Part shown: positions 22,680 to 30,766 of the stretch, one piece after another
Position numbering within the stretch: position 1 is the first letter of the stretch
How the letters are laid out: every line of letters starts with the position of its first letter
Program-made: the position numbers and the translations under genes
Notes under the pieces: generated by a model
The model's input: only the letters and a program-made list of their open reading frames with translations
Told to the model about the DNA's origin: nothing
The model's database searches: none
Assembly: GCA_002869005.1 (NCBI GenBank)
Contig: PKTU01000182.1
Location: 1-34,450 of the forward strand
DNA from: Deltaproteobacteria bacterium
GTDB lineage: Bacteria > Desulfobacterota > Deferrisomatia > Deferrisomatales > BM512
Reading direction: 5' to 3'
Length of the DNA stretch: 34,450 nucleotides

Positions 22680-23531
22680 ATGCGCCAAAAAAAAAGCATC
22701 TCCGCGATAATCCCCTCATACAACCGCCCGGACCTCCTGGAAAAAACCTTGCACTCCTTTGCCGCCCAATCACTCCTAGTGGATGAGGTGGTTATCGCCG
22801 ATGACGGTTCATCTGTTGATATTCCAGCCGCGCTCCTAAGTACCCTCTCCAAGTTGCCGTTTCGCGTCAAATACGTCTGGCAGGAGGATCTGGGTTTCCG
22901 CGCGGCCAGAGCCAGAAACAATGGCGTGAGGGAGGCAGGAGGCGATTTTTTAGTTTTCGCGGACCAGGACCTCGTCTTCACCACAGATTACGTCAAAACC
23001 TTCGCTGAAAAGTGCCGCGAGGGTGAATTCCTGGTATCTCACCCCGTACGCTTAACTAGGGAAGAGAGCGAGCTGGTAACCTTGGCTATGGTGGCGGCCG
23101 GCGATTATGCCGGTGTGCTATCCGAGGAGAAGTTGGGCGAGGTCGCGAGGCTTTGCCGAAAAGACCGCCTCTACTCTTTGTTGAATCGCCTTGGCCTGAG
23201 ACCCATCGGGCCGAAGCTGCGCTCCGGGGTTTTCGCCATTCGGCGCGACGACCTCCTCAGCGTCAACGGTTTTGACGAAAAATACAAGGGGTGGGGCAAT
23301 GAGGATGATGACCTCGGCTGGCGGCTTCACTACGCCGGGGTGCGCGGCAGAAACGTAACCCGACGTGAGGTGCCGATACACCTGTGGCATGAGTGCAAAG
23401 CCGTGATGCGCTCAAACAAGGAGTATTACAGAGCTAGGCGTAAGGATATAAAGGCTGGAGACGTCCGAGCCCAATACGGTATAGACAACACCCTCGATGA
23501 GGACCCCTATAGGGTGGAAATTCTTAAATAG
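22680..23531 (+). CDS. Family 2 glycosyltransferase with GT7-like C-terminus
   Basis: 283 residues. SAIIPSYNRPDLLEKTLHSFAAQ and VDEVVIADDGSS form the nucleotide-sugar site, FADQDLVF holds the D-x-D, and GWGNEDDDLGWRLHYAGVRG is the galactosyltransferase/GT7-type acceptor motif seen in chondroitin-polymerase-like enzymes. It probably extends LPS core or O-antigen; donor unknown. The ATG at 22680 (4 bases after the previous stop) has GGAAAC upstream; an in-frame ATG at 22620 lies inside the previous gene and is less likely. Ends in an 8-base convergent overlap with the minus-strand pyruvyl transferase. Confidence 0.85.
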   Translation: MRQKKSISAIIPSYNRPDLLEKTLHSFAAQSLLVDEVVIADDGSSVDIPAALLSTLSKLPFRVKYVWQEDLGFRAARARNNGVREAGGDFLVFADQDLVFTTDYVKTFAEKCREGEFLVSHPVRLTREESELVTLAMVAAGDYAGVLSEEKLGEVARLCRKDRLYSLLNRLGLRPIGPKLRSGVFAIRRDDLLSVNGFDEKYKGWGNEDDDLGWRLHYAGVRGRNVTRREVPIHLWHECKAVMRSNKEYYRARRKDIKAGDVRAQYGIDNTLDEDPYRVEILK

Positions 23532-24387
23532 TGGCTGCGGGCTTTATTGGCAGCGCCGCCAAAAGCTCATCCCGTCTGAATGTCGGCTTTAGCCATTCCC
23601 TCTCAACCAGAAGCTCACCCGCCGCCAGGGGCTCCGGCGCTTCCCTATCCGTTGAGAGGTAGTAATCATGAAACTTGAATTTTCCGCCCACCACTTTGTC
23701 CGAGAGCATCATCCAATCCGCCGCTATGCCGTAGCTCTCGGCTATTATGACTCCATGTAGAGAAGAGGATACGACCCGCTCACAGGAGATAAGTTCCTCT
23801 AGAAAGAGCTCGGGCGGCGATAGAATGTCTATGACCTTGAAGGCAGGGTCGCATGGCAGCGGGATATTCCTGTCGCTATAGTGGGGAATGAAGCCCACCC
23901 TCTTTCTTTCCTCGGCTGCTTTCCCCGGAGGGTGTATTAGGGGGAGGAGGATCGCCGGGTCGCCATAGCACTCAGGGCAATCGACGCCCTCCGAGAGGAG
24001 CCTTGCCCTCGTAAGGGGGCCCCTTACCGCGGTAACGAGAATATTCTTTGAACGTAGAGTTGAATTCCCGCCTATAAAACCAGTACCCCAAACCACGTCA
24101 CCAGCGCGCGCCTGATTGAGGACGGAGCCCACGGCCAGCATCTTTGGCGAATCCCTCTTCTCGGCCCTCGCCACCTCCCTCCCGGTGAAGTGCGAAACGA
24201 TGATGGGGGAGATTACATCTCCAAGATTTTGGTTGTTTCCGCCGGAGAACCAGTAGAGCTTAACGGCGTCTCCGGCGAGGCACCTTTTGGCGGAAGGTTT
24301 TCTAAGCGAATTTAAAAAGGGAATATTCATACTCTTTAAGGGGTTTAAAGATGGCTCCGGTCGGGTTGCATTTCTCGGTTGCTTCAT
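23524..24387 (-). CDS. Polysaccharide pyruvyl transferase family protein
   Basis: A 287-residue member of the CsaB/WcaK family that attaches ketal pyruvate to polysaccharide sugars. Supporting segments are KLYWFSGGNNQNLGDVISPIIVSHF (NxGD near the start), VVWGTGFIGG, VTAVRGPLTR and CERVVSSSLHGVIIAESYG with the conserved SSxHG. The real start may be the ATG at 24330 (19 residues shorter); neither has a convincing ribosome site. It is the only gene on the minus strand inside the LPS cluster and overlaps the preceding gene by 8 bases tail to tail. Likely makes an acidic modification on LPS or exopolysaccharide. Confidence 0.82.
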   Translation of the reverse strand: MKQPRNATRPEPSLNPLKSMNIPFLNSLRKPSAKRCLAGDAVKLYWFSGGNNQNLGDVISPIIVSHFTGREVARAEKRDSPKMLAVGSVLNQARAGDVVWGTGFIGGNSTLRSKNILVTAVRGPLTRARLLSEGVDCPECYGDPAILLPLIHPPGKAAEERKRVGFIPHYSDRNIPLPCDPAFKVIDILSPPELFLEELISCERVVSSSLHGVIIAESYGIAADWMMLSDKVVGGKFKFHDYYLSTDREAPEPLAAGELLVEREWLKPTFRRDELLAALPIKPAATI

Positions 24388-24462
24388 TCATTCTATGCAA
24401 TCCTGGGGCGAATGTAACCAATTTGTTTGGGCGCCATAAAACTGATGTATAATCGGGGCTAT

Positions 24463-25485
24463 ATGAAATTCAACCGCATCCTAATATTGCAGACGGCATT
24501 TCTGGGTGACGTGGTGCTCACCACGCCCCTCTTCCGCGCCGTAAAGCGCCTTTACCCCGAAGCGCACCTGACCCTCCTGACTACGCCGGCGGCCAAACCC
24601 TTGGTGGAGGAAGACCCCCATCTGGACGAGATCATCACCTTCGACAAGAAGGGCGGCGAGGGGATGACTTCAATAATATCCCGGGTAAGAGAGGGGAGAC
24701 ATGACCTTATAATCTCCCCACACAGGAGCCACCGCACATCGATCATCGCGATGCTCTCGGGCGCATCCGTGCGCGTTGGCTATCGGGAGGCGGGGTTCTC
24801 CTTCGCTTACAACCGGCGGGTACAAAGACCTATGGAACTCCATGAGGTAGACCGCATTCTGGCACTTTTAAAACCGCTGGGTGTGGCGGTTGAGGATTCC
24901 GACAGGACCCTTTACGCAGGCTACACCTGGGAGGAGCGGGAGCTGGTTGACGGCCTCTTGAAGGAGGCAGGCTTCGCCCCCGGAGAGAAGATACTGGGCC
25001 TTGCCCCCGGCTCGGTCTGGGCCACGAAGAGGTGGCGCGCCGAGGGCTTCGCCGAGGTGGCGAGGGAGCTTAAAAACAGGGGTTACCGCATAGTGATAAT
25101 CGGCGGCCCCGACGATCTGGCGGCCGCCGGCGCGGTGGAGGACCTAATAGGCGGCGAGGTTCTGAATGCGACGGGAAAAACGCCATTAAAAGCCCTCGCG
25201 GCATGGCTCGATTCATTTGCGCTCTTCGTCACCAACGACTCCTCGCCTCTTCACATCGCAGCGGCGCGGGGCGTTCCCACCGTCGCGGTCTTCGGCGCAA
25301 CTGTAAAGGCGCTTGGCTTTTACCCCTTCCATGAGAGATCGAGGCTGGTGGAGCATGACCTCCCATGCCGCCCCTGCGGGCTGCATGGCGGCGACGATTG
25401 CCCTGAGGGCCACTTCGACTGCATGGGCCTTGTTACGGCGGATGACGTTCTTCGCGCCCTTCAAGAGCTTGAGGGGGCGGCGTGA
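24463..25485 (+). CDS. waaF: Lipopolysaccharide heptosyltransferase II
   Basis: GT9 enzyme that transfers L-glycero-D-manno-heptose from ADP-heptose to heptose I of the LPS inner core. 340 residues. RILILQTAFLGDVVLTTPLFRAVKRLYP and the C-terminal FVTNDSSPLHIAAARGVPTVAVFGATVKALGFYPF match WaaF. The tail CRPCGLHGGDDCPEGHFDCM is a Cys/His-rich signature of one GT9 subgroup. ATG at 24463 is chosen because the protein then starts MKFNRILILQ; in-frame earlier codons at 24427 and 24445 are possible. A TATAAT at 24448-24453 falls just before it, so the leader may be very short. Ends with GTGA overlapping the next start. Confidence 0.92.
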   Translation: MKFNRILILQTAFLGDVVLTTPLFRAVKRLYPEAHLTLLTTPAAKPLVEEDPHLDEIITFDKKGGEGMTSIISRVREGRHDLIISPHRSHRTSIIAMLSGASVRVGYREAGFSFAYNRRVQRPMELHEVDRILALLKPLGVAVEDSDRTLYAGYTWEERELVDGLLKEAGFAPGEKILGLAPGSVWATKRWRAEGFAEVARELKNRGYRIVIIGGPDDLAAAGAVEDLIGGEVLNATGKTPLKALAAWLDSFALFVTNDSSPLHIAAARGVPTVAVFGATVKALGFYPFHERSRLVEHDLPCRPCGLHGGDDCPEGHFDCMGLVTADDVLRALQELEGAA

Positions 25486-26573
25486 AGATTCTCCATATCG
25501 ATACCGGCAAGGGGTGGAGAGGGGGCCAGCAGCAGGTCTTCAATCTGCACCTTGAGCTTACCCGCGCGGGGGTGGATTCACACCTGATCACCCAGCGTGG
25601 TGGAGAGCTTTTAAGGCGTTCCGAGGGCGCCGGGCTACCTGTTTACGGGCTGCCGCTGCTCGGAGAGTGGGACCTCTACTCCGCCCTTAAGATCGCAGGG
25701 AGATTAAAGCGGGGCGGCTTTACACACCTGCATCTTCACTCAAGCCACGCTCAGGGTATTGGCGTCTTAGCGGCTATGCTCTCTGGATTTAGGAACGTCA
25801 TAGCAACCCGCCGGGTGGATTTCGAGCCGAAAAGCGGCGTGTTAAATAGGATTAAATACGGCGGCAGGATCAAGCGTTTCGTCGCGATAAGCGAAGCGAT
25901 AAAGGCTATCCTCCTGGCTTTCGGCGTGCCTGAAGAGAAAATATCACTTGTAAACAGCGGCGTGGACCCCGACAGGATCAAGCCGGGCTCCGGCAACCCT
26001 TTCCGGGGCGAGTTGGGCATCAGTGAGGGAGCGCTGCTGATAGGTAATATCTCCGCGTTAACGGACCACAAAGGGCAGCGTTACTTTATCGAAGCCATCC
26101 CGCAGATACTTCTGAAGGCACCCGAGGCGCGCTTTGTCATTGTCGGCTCCGGCGAGCTTGAAGAGGCCCTTAAAGCTCAGGCGGCTGGACTGGGGTTAAA
26201 TGATGCGCTTACCTTTACGGGGTTTCGCAGCGACGTTGATGAGATTATGGACGCGCTGGACATCTTTGTGATGTCCTCGCACATGGAGGGGCTTGGCACG
26301 ATAGTCATGGACGCCCTGGCCGCGTCGAAGCCCGTGGTGGCGACGCAGGCGGGAGGCATACCGGAGATAATCGGCGAGGACCGTGGCGCGGGCCTCCTTG
26401 TACCCCCAAAAGATCCAGCTGCGATCGCCGATGCCGTCTTGGAGCTCATCGAAGATGAGGGTCTTGCGGTGTCCCTGGCAGCCGCAGGTCGTAAGCGGGT
26501 GGTCGACAAGTTCAGCGCCAAGGCGATGATGGAGGGCAACCTGGCCCTCTACAGAGAGCTTGACTATGGCTAG
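25482..26573 (+). CDS. Family 4 glycosyltransferase
   Basis: A 363-residue GT-B enzyme. KILHIDTGKGWRGGQQQVFNLHLELTRAG is the acceptor-side start; LHSSHAQGIGVLAAML, VAISEAIKAILLAFGV and INSG-type VNSGVDPDRI follow. The C-terminal domain has SALTDHKGQRYFIEA (K in DHKG), then SSHMEGLGTIVMDALAASKPVVATQAGG with the retaining E-x7-E motif. It probably adds a core sugar such as glucose or galactose. It begins with GTG overlapping the waaF stop (GTGA), a sign of translational coupling. Confidence 0.9.
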   Translation: MKILHIDTGKGWRGGQQQVFNLHLELTRAGVDSHLITQRGGELLRRSEGAGLPVYGLPLLGEWDLYSALKIAGRLKRGGFTHLHLHSSHAQGIGVLAAMLSGFRNVIATRRVDFEPKSGVLNRIKYGGRIKRFVAISEAIKAILLAFGVPEEKISLVNSGVDPDRIKPGSGNPFRGELGISEGALLIGNISALTDHKGQRYFIEAIPQILLKAPEARFVIVGSGELEEALKAQAAGLGLNDALTFTGFRSDVDEIMDALDIFVMSSHMEGLGTIVMDALAASKPVVATQAGGIPEIIGEDRGAGLLVPPKDPAAIADAVLELIEDEGLAVSLAAAGRKRVVDKFSAKAMMEGNLALYRELDYG

Positions 26574-27543
26574 CCCCCGCGTATTGATTGTCCGCCTCTC
26601 CTCCCTCGGCGATGTTGTCCTTGCGACCTCTGCCGTCGAGCGGTTCGCCGTAGCAAAACCCGGCGAAAGGGTTGATATCCTCACAAAGCCGGCCTTCGAG
26701 GAGATATTCAGGGACAACCCCGCTGTCGGGGAGGTGCTTTTGTGGGGTGCTGACGATTCCCCCTTAGCGGTTGCCAAGCGCCTAAGGAAGCGCGGCTACG
26801 ATCACATAATTGACCTCCACGATAATTTGCGTACGCGCGCGCTGCGCTTCTTGGTTAGAGGGGTCAAGTGGAGCGTCTACAAAAAAGGTTCGATAAGGAG
26901 ACGCTATGCTGTGGCGAGAAGGTCTCCCGGCAGCCTAGATGGGAAACATGTGGTTGAGCGCTATACAGATGCGCTGGCTCCACTCGGCATACACGGCGGG
27001 ATAACCCTCCCAAAACTCTACCCCTCCAAGGCGGATGAAGCGTGGGCAGCGGAAATACTAAAGGGTAAGGACAGCTCACCACTTCACCCCGTGGCCTTTG
27101 CCCCCGGCGCGAAGTGGGCGACCAAGGGGTGGCCCAAGGGTAAATGGGCCGACCTTTTGGGCGTAACCTTAAAAGATGAGGGGGTATTCCCCGTCATGAT
27201 AGGTGGCGTCGACGAGAGGGGACTTTGCGCCGACATTTTGGCGGAGGGGGGTATAGCTGGGGTAAACGCAGCGGGCGAGGGTAGCATCCTACAGAGCGCG
27301 GCCCTCATCGGCGCCTGCGAGGCTTTGGTGACGGGGGACTCCGCGCCACTTCATATCGCTTGCGCCGTAGACACTCCGGTTGTGGCGATCTTCGGCCCGA
27401 CAGTCAGGGGCTTCGGCTTTTACCCGCTTGGAGTAGATGACAGGGTAGTTGAGACAGAGCTCGACTGCCGCCCCTGCTCGCTACATGGAGACGACTCCTG
27501 CCCCAAAGGGCACTTTAAGTGCATGGAGTCGATATCTCCGTAG
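26566..27543 (+). CDS. Family 9 glycosyltransferase, heptosyltransferase-like; possibly truncated by TAG
   Basis: A 325-residue WaaC/WaaF-like heptosyltransferase. VLIVRLSSLGDVVLATSAVERF, FAPGAKWATKGWPKGKWADLL and VTGDSAPLHIACAVDTPVVAIFGPTVRGFGFYPL match GT9, and the tail CRPCSLHGDDSCPKGHFKCM is shared with waaF upstream. The ATG at 26566 overlaps the previous gene by 8 bases; TTG at 26560 is the alternative. The gene ends in TAG at 27541, but the same frame continues for 16 sense codons with a typical GT9 final helix and ends in TGA at 27592-27594, overlapping the next ATG. The stop looks like a recent GAG-to-TAG change. Loss of the last helix may or may not destroy activity. Confidence 0.88.
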   Translation: MASPRVLIVRLSSLGDVVLATSAVERFAVAKPGERVDILTKPAFEEIFRDNPAVGEVLLWGADDSPLAVAKRLRKRGYDHIIDLHDNLRTRALRFLVRGVKWSVYKKGSIRRRYAVARRSPGSLDGKHVVERYTDALAPLGIHGGITLPKLYPSKADEAWAAEILKGKDSSPLHPVAFAPGAKWATKGWPKGKWADLLGVTLKDEGVFPVMIGGVDERGLCADILAEGGIAGVNAAGEGSILQSAALIGACEALVTGDSAPLHIACAVDTPVVAIFGPTVRGFGFYPLGVDDRVVETELDCRPCSLHGDDSCPKGHFKCMESISP

Positions 27544-27590
27544 CGTGTTTTCGACGCGCTCAACGACGTGCTGGCTTTGGGTGTGCAGAG

Positions 27591-28730
27591 ATGAAGATTC
27601 TCCAGATTGTGCAAATTCACTGGTACAACGCGGAGGTGCAATATTGCTATGACCTCTCCGAAGGGCTCATCGCTCTGGGCCACGAGGTCCACATCCTGAC
27701 CCGAAAAGACTCCCTCTCCGCAGCTAAGGCCGTTGAGAGGGGCTTTAAGGTCTTTGAGGAGGATGGCTTCAACGGCAAGGGGCTAGCAGCCTTCGGCGCT
27801 TTCGCCGCCACCGGAAGGCTCCTTGAGCTTTTGAAACGTGAACGCTACGACATTGTCGAGGTTCACCGTTCTGAAGGCCTCTTTTTAATAGGTTGGGCCT
27901 GTAGGAGGGCGGGGGTGCCGGTTGTGCGTGTCAGGGGGGAGATGCGCCCGGTGAAGGCGAACTTTGCAAACCGCTACGTTTACAGACGCCTCGTGGACGG
28001 AGTCATAGCGACAAATTCCACAATATTCAAGGGGCTTGGTGAGCGTGTCGGCGGCATGGATAACCTCGCCACAATCCATGGCGGCGTTGATGAGAAGGAA
28101 TTTTCACCGAGGGGCGAGCCTTCGGACCTGAGAAAATCGCTTGGCTTTACGGCAGGAGACTTTCTCGTAGGCATCGTCGGGCGGCTCTCTCCAGTCAAAG
28201 GGCACGCGCATTTCATCGAAGCGGCGAAAAGAGCGTTGAAGGAGAATGACCGACTTGGTTTTGTCATCCTTGCCAAATCATTCTCCGCGAAGCCCGAAGA
28301 GCTTGAGCGCCTTAAGTCACTCCTCGGGGACAACAACCCCCTCCACCTGGAGCGCATACGCTTCGTAGACCACCGCGCCGACCTCCCGGGTACCCTGAGG
28401 GAGTTTGACCTTGGCGCGGTCACCTCGGTCGGCAGCGAGGCCAACTGCCGGGTCGGGCTGGAGTGGATGGCCTCGGGCAAGCCACTCGTGGCTACCACGA
28501 TAGGGGTTCTTCCTGATATCGTTGAGGAGGGGGTGACGGGGCTACTCATCCCCCCCGGCGATCCAAAAGCGCTCTCAAATTGCTTCCTCTCACTGGCGCG
28601 CAATCGGGAAAAGACCCGCCTCATGGGGGAACGCGCACGCTCGCGTATAAAAGAGCGCTTCACCGTCGAAAAGCTCGCTAGCGCGCATGAAAGGTTCCTG
28701 TCGGATATTCTTTCCAGCGGCGCCCATTGA
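27591..28730 (+). CDS. Family 4 glycosyltransferase
   Basis: A 379-residue GT-B enzyme: KILQIVQIHWYNAEVQYCYDLSEGLIALGHEVHILTRK at the start, GVIATNSTIFKGL and IHGGVDEKEFSP in the middle, and GRLSPVKGHAHFIEAAKRAL with the donor-binding K. VGSEANCRVGLEWMASGKPLVATTIGVLPDIVEEGVTGLLIPPGD carries the E-x7-E motif. The ATG at 27591 is chosen because the ORF upstream of it lacks any family similarity, and it forms an ATGA overlap with the apparent original end of the preceding GT9. Sugar specificity unknown; LPS core or O-antigen. Confidence 0.88.
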   Translation: MKILQIVQIHWYNAEVQYCYDLSEGLIALGHEVHILTRKDSLSAAKAVERGFKVFEEDGFNGKGLAAFGAFAATGRLLELLKRERYDIVEVHRSEGLFLIGWACRRAGVPVVRVRGEMRPVKANFANRYVYRRLVDGVIATNSTIFKGLGERVGGMDNLATIHGGVDEKEFSPRGEPSDLRKSLGFTAGDFLVGIVGRLSPVKGHAHFIEAAKRALKENDRLGFVILAKSFSAKPEELERLKSLLGDNNPLHLERIRFVDHRADLPGTLREFDLGAVTSVGSEANCRVGLEWMASGKPLVATTIGVLPDIVEEGVTGLLIPPGDPKALSNCFLSLARNREKTRLMGERARSRIKERFTVEKLASAHERFLSDILSSGAH

Positions 28731-28840
28731 TCTTATACTCAAAATTTCACGGTGGGCGCAGAGTTGTTTTTATCCAAATGATTGAGGCAAAACCTAAGCA
28801 CCGCCCTTAACACCCCCGATTGGCGAAGAGCGAATAAGCT

Positions 28841-29830
28841 ATGACAGTTAACAGACATTTCAGCGAGGATGCCATAAAATCGCTCCTCGGGAAGATGGCG
28901 CAAAAGCGTATCGCCGTAATCGGCGATCTGATCCTCGACAAGTTTCTGTATGGAGCCGTCTCCCGCATCTCTCCGGAGGCTCCTGTCCCGGTGGTCGACC
29001 TGCGTGAAGAGCGGCATCTGCTCGGAGGGGCCGCGAACGTAGTGAGGAATATAGCCTCCCTCGGCGCCACGCCGGAGCTTGTAGGCGTAGCTGGTGAAGA
29101 CGCCGAGGCGGCTGAATTTTTAGCCCTTCTTGAGAAGGCCGGGGGGCGCGGCAAGGGGATCGTGACCGATCCAAGCCGCCCGACGGCGGTGAAGACCCGC
29201 GTCATTGCTCAGCACCAGCAAGTAGTCCGCTTTGACCGTGAGGAGAAGGCCCCCTTGCCGATGGAGATAGCTCTCAAAGTGAGGGAGCGAGCCCTTGACG
29301 CGGTGAGCCGCGCAGATGCGGTTGTAATATCGGATTACGGCAAGGGGATAATAACCCGTGAGCTCTTCACCGCAGTGACGGGGGTGGCAAAGGAGCGGGG
29401 TATCCCTCTCGCGGTGGACCCGAAACCGCTAAACACCAACTGCTACAAGGGGGCGGGGGTTTTGACCCCCAACGCCAAGGAGACGGAGGAGATGAGCGGC
29501 CTTTCCGTCACCACCGACGAGGAGGCCGAGGCCGCCGGAACAAAACTCATGGATATGCTTGACGCTGGCGCGATGCTTGTCACCAGAGGCGAACGGGGGA
29601 TGACCCTGGTGCGGCGCGATGGCGTTACAACGCACATACCTACCCAGGCAAAGGACGTCTACGACGTGACAGGCGCGGGCGACACGGCGATTTCGATCCT
29701 CACCCTTGCCTGGGCGGCGGGCGCCGACCTTACGGAAGCGGCCCTGCTGGCTAATATCGCCAGCGGCATAGTGGTGGGCAAGTTGGGGACGGCGGTGGTT
29801 ACTCCCGCCGAGTTGATTGAGGGGGCTTAG
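28841..29830 (+). CDS. hldE1: D-glycero-beta-D-manno-heptose-7-phosphate kinase
   Basis: PfkB/ribokinase-family enzyme that phosphorylates heptose 7-phosphate at O1 in ADP-heptose synthesis; also called RfaE1 or HldA. 329 residues: RIAVIGDLILDKFLYGAVSRISPEAPVPVVDL, LGGAANVVRNIASLGA, VVISDYGKGIITREL and the catalytic DVTGAGDTAISIL with the base Asp. Unlike E. coli HldE it lacks the fused adenylyltransferase half, which must be encoded elsewhere. A 110-base gap separates it from the GT4 gene. It supplies the substrate for gmhB, which is earlier in the cluster, and for the heptosyltransferases. Confidence 0.93.
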   Translation: MTVNRHFSEDAIKSLLGKMAQKRIAVIGDLILDKFLYGAVSRISPEAPVPVVDLREERHLLGGAANVVRNIASLGATPELVGVAGEDAEAAEFLALLEKAGGRGKGIVTDPSRPTAVKTRVIAQHQQVVRFDREEKAPLPMEIALKVRERALDAVSRADAVVISDYGKGIITRELFTAVTGVAKERGIPLAVDPKPLNTNCYKGAGVLTPNAKETEEMSGLSVTTDEEAEAAGTKLMDMLDAGAMLVTRGERGMTLVRRDGVTTHIPTQAKDVYDVTGAGDTAISILTLAWAAGADLTEAALLANIASGIVVGKLGTAVVTPAELIEGA

Positions 29831-29854
29831 CGCCCGGCTGAAAGGATAAAGCAG

Positions 29855-30742
29855 ATGATAAGGTCAATGACAGGGTACGGCTCCGCAGAGGGGGAGGTCG
29901 CGTCCAAACACCTGTATGTGGATTTCAAAGCGGTAAACCACCGCTATTTTAATTTCTTTGCAAAGCTCCCGCAGGACCTGGCGCCCCTTGAGACCAGCAT
30001 ACAAGCGCTTGCCAAGGAGCACCTTTCTCGCGGCCAGATCTCGGTCTTCGCCAGCTGGAACAAGGGGGGAGCTTCCCAGCAGGATCTAAAGATAAACAAA
30101 AAGGCCGCCGGAGGGGTGATAAAGGCGCTGACGGAGCTAAAGGAGGAGTACGGCCTCCAAGGGGGCATAGAGCTCTCTCACCTGCTTGGCTTTGGAGAGC
30201 TTTTTAGCCAGTCGGAGCTTGACATGACCCAGGATGAGCTTTGGGAGGCGATTAAGCCGATCTTTGAAGAGGCGCTAAAGGACCTCGACGCGCTGAGGCT
30301 GCGCGAGGGCAGAGACCTCCACGCAGACCTGCTGGACAGGTTGGAGCTTTTCGAGGGGCTCGTCTCCGAGGTGGGTGAGCACCGGCCACAGATAATAGCC
30401 GAGCAGCGAAGCCGCTTTGAAAAGAGGATAGTAGAGCTCGCCCCCGATGGGGTTGATGTCAACGCGATCGCCGACCGCGTCGCGCTAGAGGTCGCCCTCT
30501 TTGCCGATCGCGCCGATATCTCCGAAGAGATAACACGCCTTATGAGCCATCTTGACAAGTTCCGCGAACTCCTGGACAGCGAGGGAGCTGTGGGGCGAAA
30601 GATTGACTTCCTGATTCAGGAGATGAACCGGGAGACCAACACCATCGGCTCAAAGTCGCCTGATGCCGCCGCTGCGCGGGTAGTCGTAGAGATGAAGGCT
30701 GAGCTTGAGAAGATACGCGAACAGGTACAGAACGTAGAATAA
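29855..30742 (+). CDS. yicC: YicC family protein (endoribonuclease-like)
   Basis: A 295-residue YicC/YloC protein. E. coli YicC has been linked to RNase activity and small-RNA turnover. MIRSMTGYGSAEGEV is the invariant N-terminus, followed by KAVNHRYFNFFAKLPQDLAPLE. The C-terminal domain shows the hallmark DISEEITRLMSHLDKFRELL and GRKIDFLIQEMNRETNTIGSKS. No signal or membrane segments. GAAAGGA lies 9 bases before the ATG. It follows hldE1 by 24 bases and precedes dnaE by 24, so it likely belongs to the same long operon. In many bacteria yicC precedes gmk, which is not seen here. Confidence 0.95.
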   Translation: MIRSMTGYGSAEGEVASKHLYVDFKAVNHRYFNFFAKLPQDLAPLETSIQALAKEHLSRGQISVFASWNKGGASQQDLKINKKAAGGVIKALTELKEEYGLQGGIELSHLLGFGELFSQSELDMTQDELWEAIKPIFEEALKDLDALRLREGRDLHADLLDRLELFEGLVSEVGEHRPQIIAEQRSRFEKRIVELAPDGVDVNAIADRVALEVALFADRADISEEITRLMSHLDKFRELLDSEGAVGRKIDFLIQEMNRETNTIGSKSPDAAAARVVVEMKAELEKIREQVQNVE

Positions 30743-30766
30743 CAACTGTAGACTCAGGATATAAAT

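Noticed and set aside
27541-27543. TAG as pyrrolysine
   Set aside because: TAG is the normal stop of many genes here (nfnA, trmO, gmhB, hldE1, dnaE), and a single GAG-to-TAG change is simpler.
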